DNA of 64,000 nucleotides from UBA3775 sp964584255. GTDB lineage: Bacteria; Bacillota; Clostridia; Lachnospirales; Lachnospiraceae. A program made the position numbers and the translations under genes. The stretch spans positions 1 to 64,000 of the forward strand of contig CAZOZM010000002.1 in the NCBI GenBank assembly GCA_964584255.1. Reading direction: 5' to 3'. How positions within the stretch are numbered: position 1 is the first letter of the stretch; each line of letters starts with the position of its first letter. This document shows positions 62,335 through 64,000 of this stretch, in pieces. The notes below the pieces were generated by a model, which worked only from the letters and a program-made list of their open reading frames with translations, did not search any database and was not told the origin of the DNA.

Positions 62335-62747
62335 ACGCTACCTACTTTTTGCACTGCCAAATCAAGTTCCAAGTCGTGCAGACCGTAATAGGCTTTCTTG
62401 ATAAAGTCAAGTGGTACTTTTTTCAATACTTCAGAACTTGGAATGTCGTAATACCATTGATAGTAGGCATAAAATTCTCCAATCCAATCAGGCATAAAGC
62501 CATCAAGAGCTTTGCCGGACTTCAAAGAATACTTTTCTGTTTCGATGAAGTAGTCCCAAAGTTCTTTTGCACTCATTGTATTGACATAGGCTTTTGCTTC
62601 ATCAATACTTTTTCTTGTTTTACTCGCCATATAAGCAGTAATAAAATCCTCAGTATTACAATCAGGATAGTTTTGAGCCACAAAATCAAAGAGTTTACCC
62701 TGATTTTCCACCACATCATTCAAATAACATTGTGCATATGCTCTCAT
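62331..62747 (-). CDS. Conserved protein of unknown function paired with NADAR
   Basis: A 138-aa soluble protein, helix-rich and Tyr/Trp-rich, with conserved-looking DVVENQGKLFDFVAQ, AYMASKTRK and PDWIGEFYAYYQWYYDIPS segments. It resembles a family often seen in Firmicutes accessory operons, whose function I do not know. The start at 62747 is chosen for GAGGTG 8 bases upstream; GTG at 62756 and ATG at 62753 are alternatives. Overlap with the NADAR gene suggests the two proteins act together. Confidence 0.7.
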   Translation of the reverse strand: MRAYAQCYLNDVVENQGKLFDFVAQNYPDCNTEDFITAYMASKTRKSIDEAKAYVNTMSAKELWDYFIETEKYSLKSGKALDGFMPDWIGEFYAYYQWYYDIPSSEVLKKVPLDFIKKAYYGLHDLELDLAVQKVGSV

Positions 62748-62814
62748 AATCATCACACCTCAAAAAGCGTACTAAACACCTTTGTTACCTTTTTCCTCCT
62801 AAACAAACATCTTT

Positions 62815-63300
62815 TCAAGCACAGATTCCATCCATTGGAATGTCCTTGATAAGAGTAAGCAATCCATTTATAGCCTTTGTCTGTGTTCCCGAACTGTCAC
62901 CGAGTTTGGAAAGACCTGTCTGTAAAGTATCAAACACCTTATCAAACACTTTTTTATGAGTGTTTGATATCAAACGACTGAATGCGGAAAGAGCATCACG
63001 AACATTGGATACATCAAAGTCCTTACCCATAGTCAGCCAAGTTTAGAAAAGATCTTTATAGGAGATAAAATAACCTATATTTTCCTGAACCCATTTCACC
63101 GTTTCATCGTCTTCCTCGGATACGGTTTTGATCAGTTCATCATCATAGTCATTTTCTTTTAAGAACCTAGCCTCTTTATCTGAAAGGTATTTATAGAATA
63201 TAAAGCCGAGTATGTAATCCTTGTATTCATTAGCTTCAATTTTAGACCGCATTTGATTTGCTGATGCCCAAATCTTTTGAGCAAGTTGTTGTTTGTTCAT
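62815..63300 (-). pseudogene. hsdM: Type I restriction-modification subunit HsdM, N-terminal fragment with nonsense codon
   Basis: The frame from 63300 reads the HsdM N-terminal domain (NKQQLAQKIWASANQMRSKI, then YKDYILGFIFYKYLSDKE, ending YFISYKDLF). It is stopped by TAA at 63045-63043, where a Ser codon is expected. The same frame continues as TWLTMGKDFDVSNVRDALSA and onward to KDIPMDG, and ends at 62815 after three unrelated residues. The SAM-binding and NPPF-type catalytic parts are absent, so only about 160 of roughly 500 residues remain. Two independent lesions show a decayed gene. Confidence 0.9.
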
Positions 63301-63394
63301 ATATAACAACCATCCTTTTCGTTTTTATTCAGGGGATATGTTGCCCCTCTTAATTGCAGTATATCACATTTACTGTCCATAAAAACGGACTTTG

Positions 63395-63601
63395 CTATTT
63401 GTCTGGAATAAAATCCATAATATCATCAGTTGTACACTTCAAGGCTGTGCATACCTTACCCAAGATTTCGGTAGTTACATCCTCATCTCGGCTCAATTTA
63501 TTAAGAGCATACTTTGTAAGTCCTGCAGCCTCCTGCAAATCCTTCTTTTTCATATCTCTGTCAATCAAAATATGCCATAGTTTTTTGTAACTAACTGCCA
63601 T
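63395..63601 (-). CDS. Small XRE/Cro-type HTH regulator
   Basis: A 68-aa single-domain helix-turn-helix protein (HTH_26-like). Helices 2-3 are KKDLQEAAGLTKYALNKLSR, and the end is CTTDDIMDFIPDK. Such proteins often precede hsdM in Lachnospiraceae type I systems and control them. AAAGGA lies 8 bases before the ATG. Intact, although hsdM 94 bases downstream is not. Confidence 0.88.
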   Translation of the reverse strand: MAVSYKKLWHILIDRDMKKKDLQEAAGLTKYALNKLSRDEDVTTEILGKVCTALKCTTDDIMDFIPDK

Positions 63602-63640
63602 AATTTCGTTCCTTTCTCTTGTTTGGGGAATATACTATCT

Positions 63641-63668
63641 ATTATGACACAAATTTCCAGAATTACAA
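63641..63668 (-). promoter_or_regulatory. Promoter of the HTH gene
   Basis: On the minus strand TTGTAA (63668-63663) and CATAAT (63646-63641) have 16-base spacing. Confidence 0.5.
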
Positions 63669-63846
63669 TATTAATTCCTGATATCTCAAACTTTTTCCCT
63701 GTTTTGCAAACCTTTCTCCGTATAGATACTCAATAGCAAACCGAGATGCAACTTTGTAGTTCAACAACTGAATATTTGTAAACAAAATGTACATTATCCA
63801 CAACTCAATGTACCCCAAACACTTTTCCGATTCCCCACAGCACACA

Positions 63847-63888
63847 TCAAAAAAGGCACAATCACCGTTTTCCGTTGATTATGCCTTT
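63847..63888 (-). terminator. Terminator after the partial gene at the right edge
   Basis: The stem AAAGGCA.AATCA/TGATT.TGCCTTT with one mismatch is followed by TTTTTTGATG on the minus strand. Confidence 0.85.
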
Positions 63889-63897
63889 AATTTTTCT

Positions 63898-64000
63898 TTA
63901 TGATACGATTACATTAATTTCTTTATAGAGTTTATAAATATTCGCACCGTCAGATTTCACTTTTTTATGCCCATGGATTTTCTGTAGGATAGAGCATTCC
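63898..64000 (-). CDS. C-terminal tail of an unidentified gene (5' end outside the window)
   Basis: The last 33 codons before a TAA at 63900-63898 read ECSILQKIHGHKKVKSDGAN and then a hydrophilic tail ending INVIVS. The frame is open to the window edge, and a terminator follows 10 bases later, both supporting a real gene. The tail is too short to identify the family; mobile-element protein or island gene are possibilities. Confidence 0.55.
   Translation of the reverse strand, partial: ECSILQKIHGHKKVKSDGANIYKLYKEINVIVS

Noticed and set aside
63663..63845. 60-aa reading frame upstream of the HTH gene
   Set aside because: No ribosome binding site and no recognisable protein features; it overlaps the HTH promoter. 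Possibly a gene remnant, but not supported.
1..64000. CRISPR array or complete insertion sequence
   Set aside because: No regularly spaced direct repeats and no transposase gene were found; the direct repeats at the left edge have only two copies.

Overview
The window is a low-to-medium GC Firmicutes chromosome segment, most likely from the Lachnospiraceae (Butyrivibrio, Pseudobutyrivibrio or Roseburia-like). The evidence is strong GGAGG ribosome binding sites, the Clostridia-style gene orders (sua5-ywlE-rpiB-atp; rho-rpmE-DUF1385-prmC-prfA; rpmG-secE-nusG-rplKAJL-rpoBC), the Lachnospiraceae-type families DUF4317 and DUF6145-like, and a GH9 cellodextrinase of the rumen Butyrivibrio type. The assignment is an inference from gene content. 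No rRNA, tRNA or CRISPR array was seen. Nearly everything is on the minus strand; only prfC, the GH9 gene and one hypothetical membrane protein are on the plus strand.

From left to right: 1-5.9 kb holds the start of an F-type ATP synthase operon (atpZ-like, atpI-like, atpB, atpE, leaving the window on the left) whose c subunit carries the Na+-binding residues, preceded by rpiB, a YwlE-like protein lacking its catalytic arginine, sua5 and citrate synthase. 5.9-10.7 kb holds a methylglyoxal synthase homologue with lost catalytic residues, a CwlD-like amidase, DUF4317, SseB-like and GGDEF/EAL genes. 10.8-15.7 kb holds prfC, degV, a traX gene broken by an in-frame stop, a MarR regulator with a visible operator pair, and an EamA gene. 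15.7-25.4 kb holds nadE with a GNAT and a small hypothetical gene, a membrane coiled-coil protein with a Cys-rich small partner, the GH9 enzyme, a Dabb protein, a membrane/coiled-coil protein and a SpoU methyltransferase.

25.4-46.8 kb is the information-processing core: prfA, prmC, DUF1385, rpmE, rho (with a long Asn/Gly/Tyr/Arg-rich insertion), rpoC, rpoB, then the ribosomal and transcription genes rplL, rplJ (with an L10 leader), rplA, rplK, nusG, secE and rpmG. A four-gene cassette (small secreted protein, large ABC permease, ABC ATPase, second membrane protein) sits between rplL and rpoB, where these two genes are normally adjacent. Its ATPase gene is frameshifted at an (AT)5 run just before the Walker A motif.

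47-61.4 kb carries a membrane protein, a CarD-family regulator, a DUF815 ATPase, ilvD, a hypothetical protein, asd, dusB, coaX, a DUF6145-like gene, argF, an SPFH/NfeD pair, a repeat-rich surface protein and a membrane-anchored trigger-factor-like foldase. 61.4-64 kb is accessory DNA: a NADAR-family gene translationally coupled to a conserved unknown gene, an hsdM fragment (nonsense codon and truncation) with its small HTH regulator, and the C-terminal tail of an unknown gene at the right edge. This looks like a decayed type I restriction-modification island.
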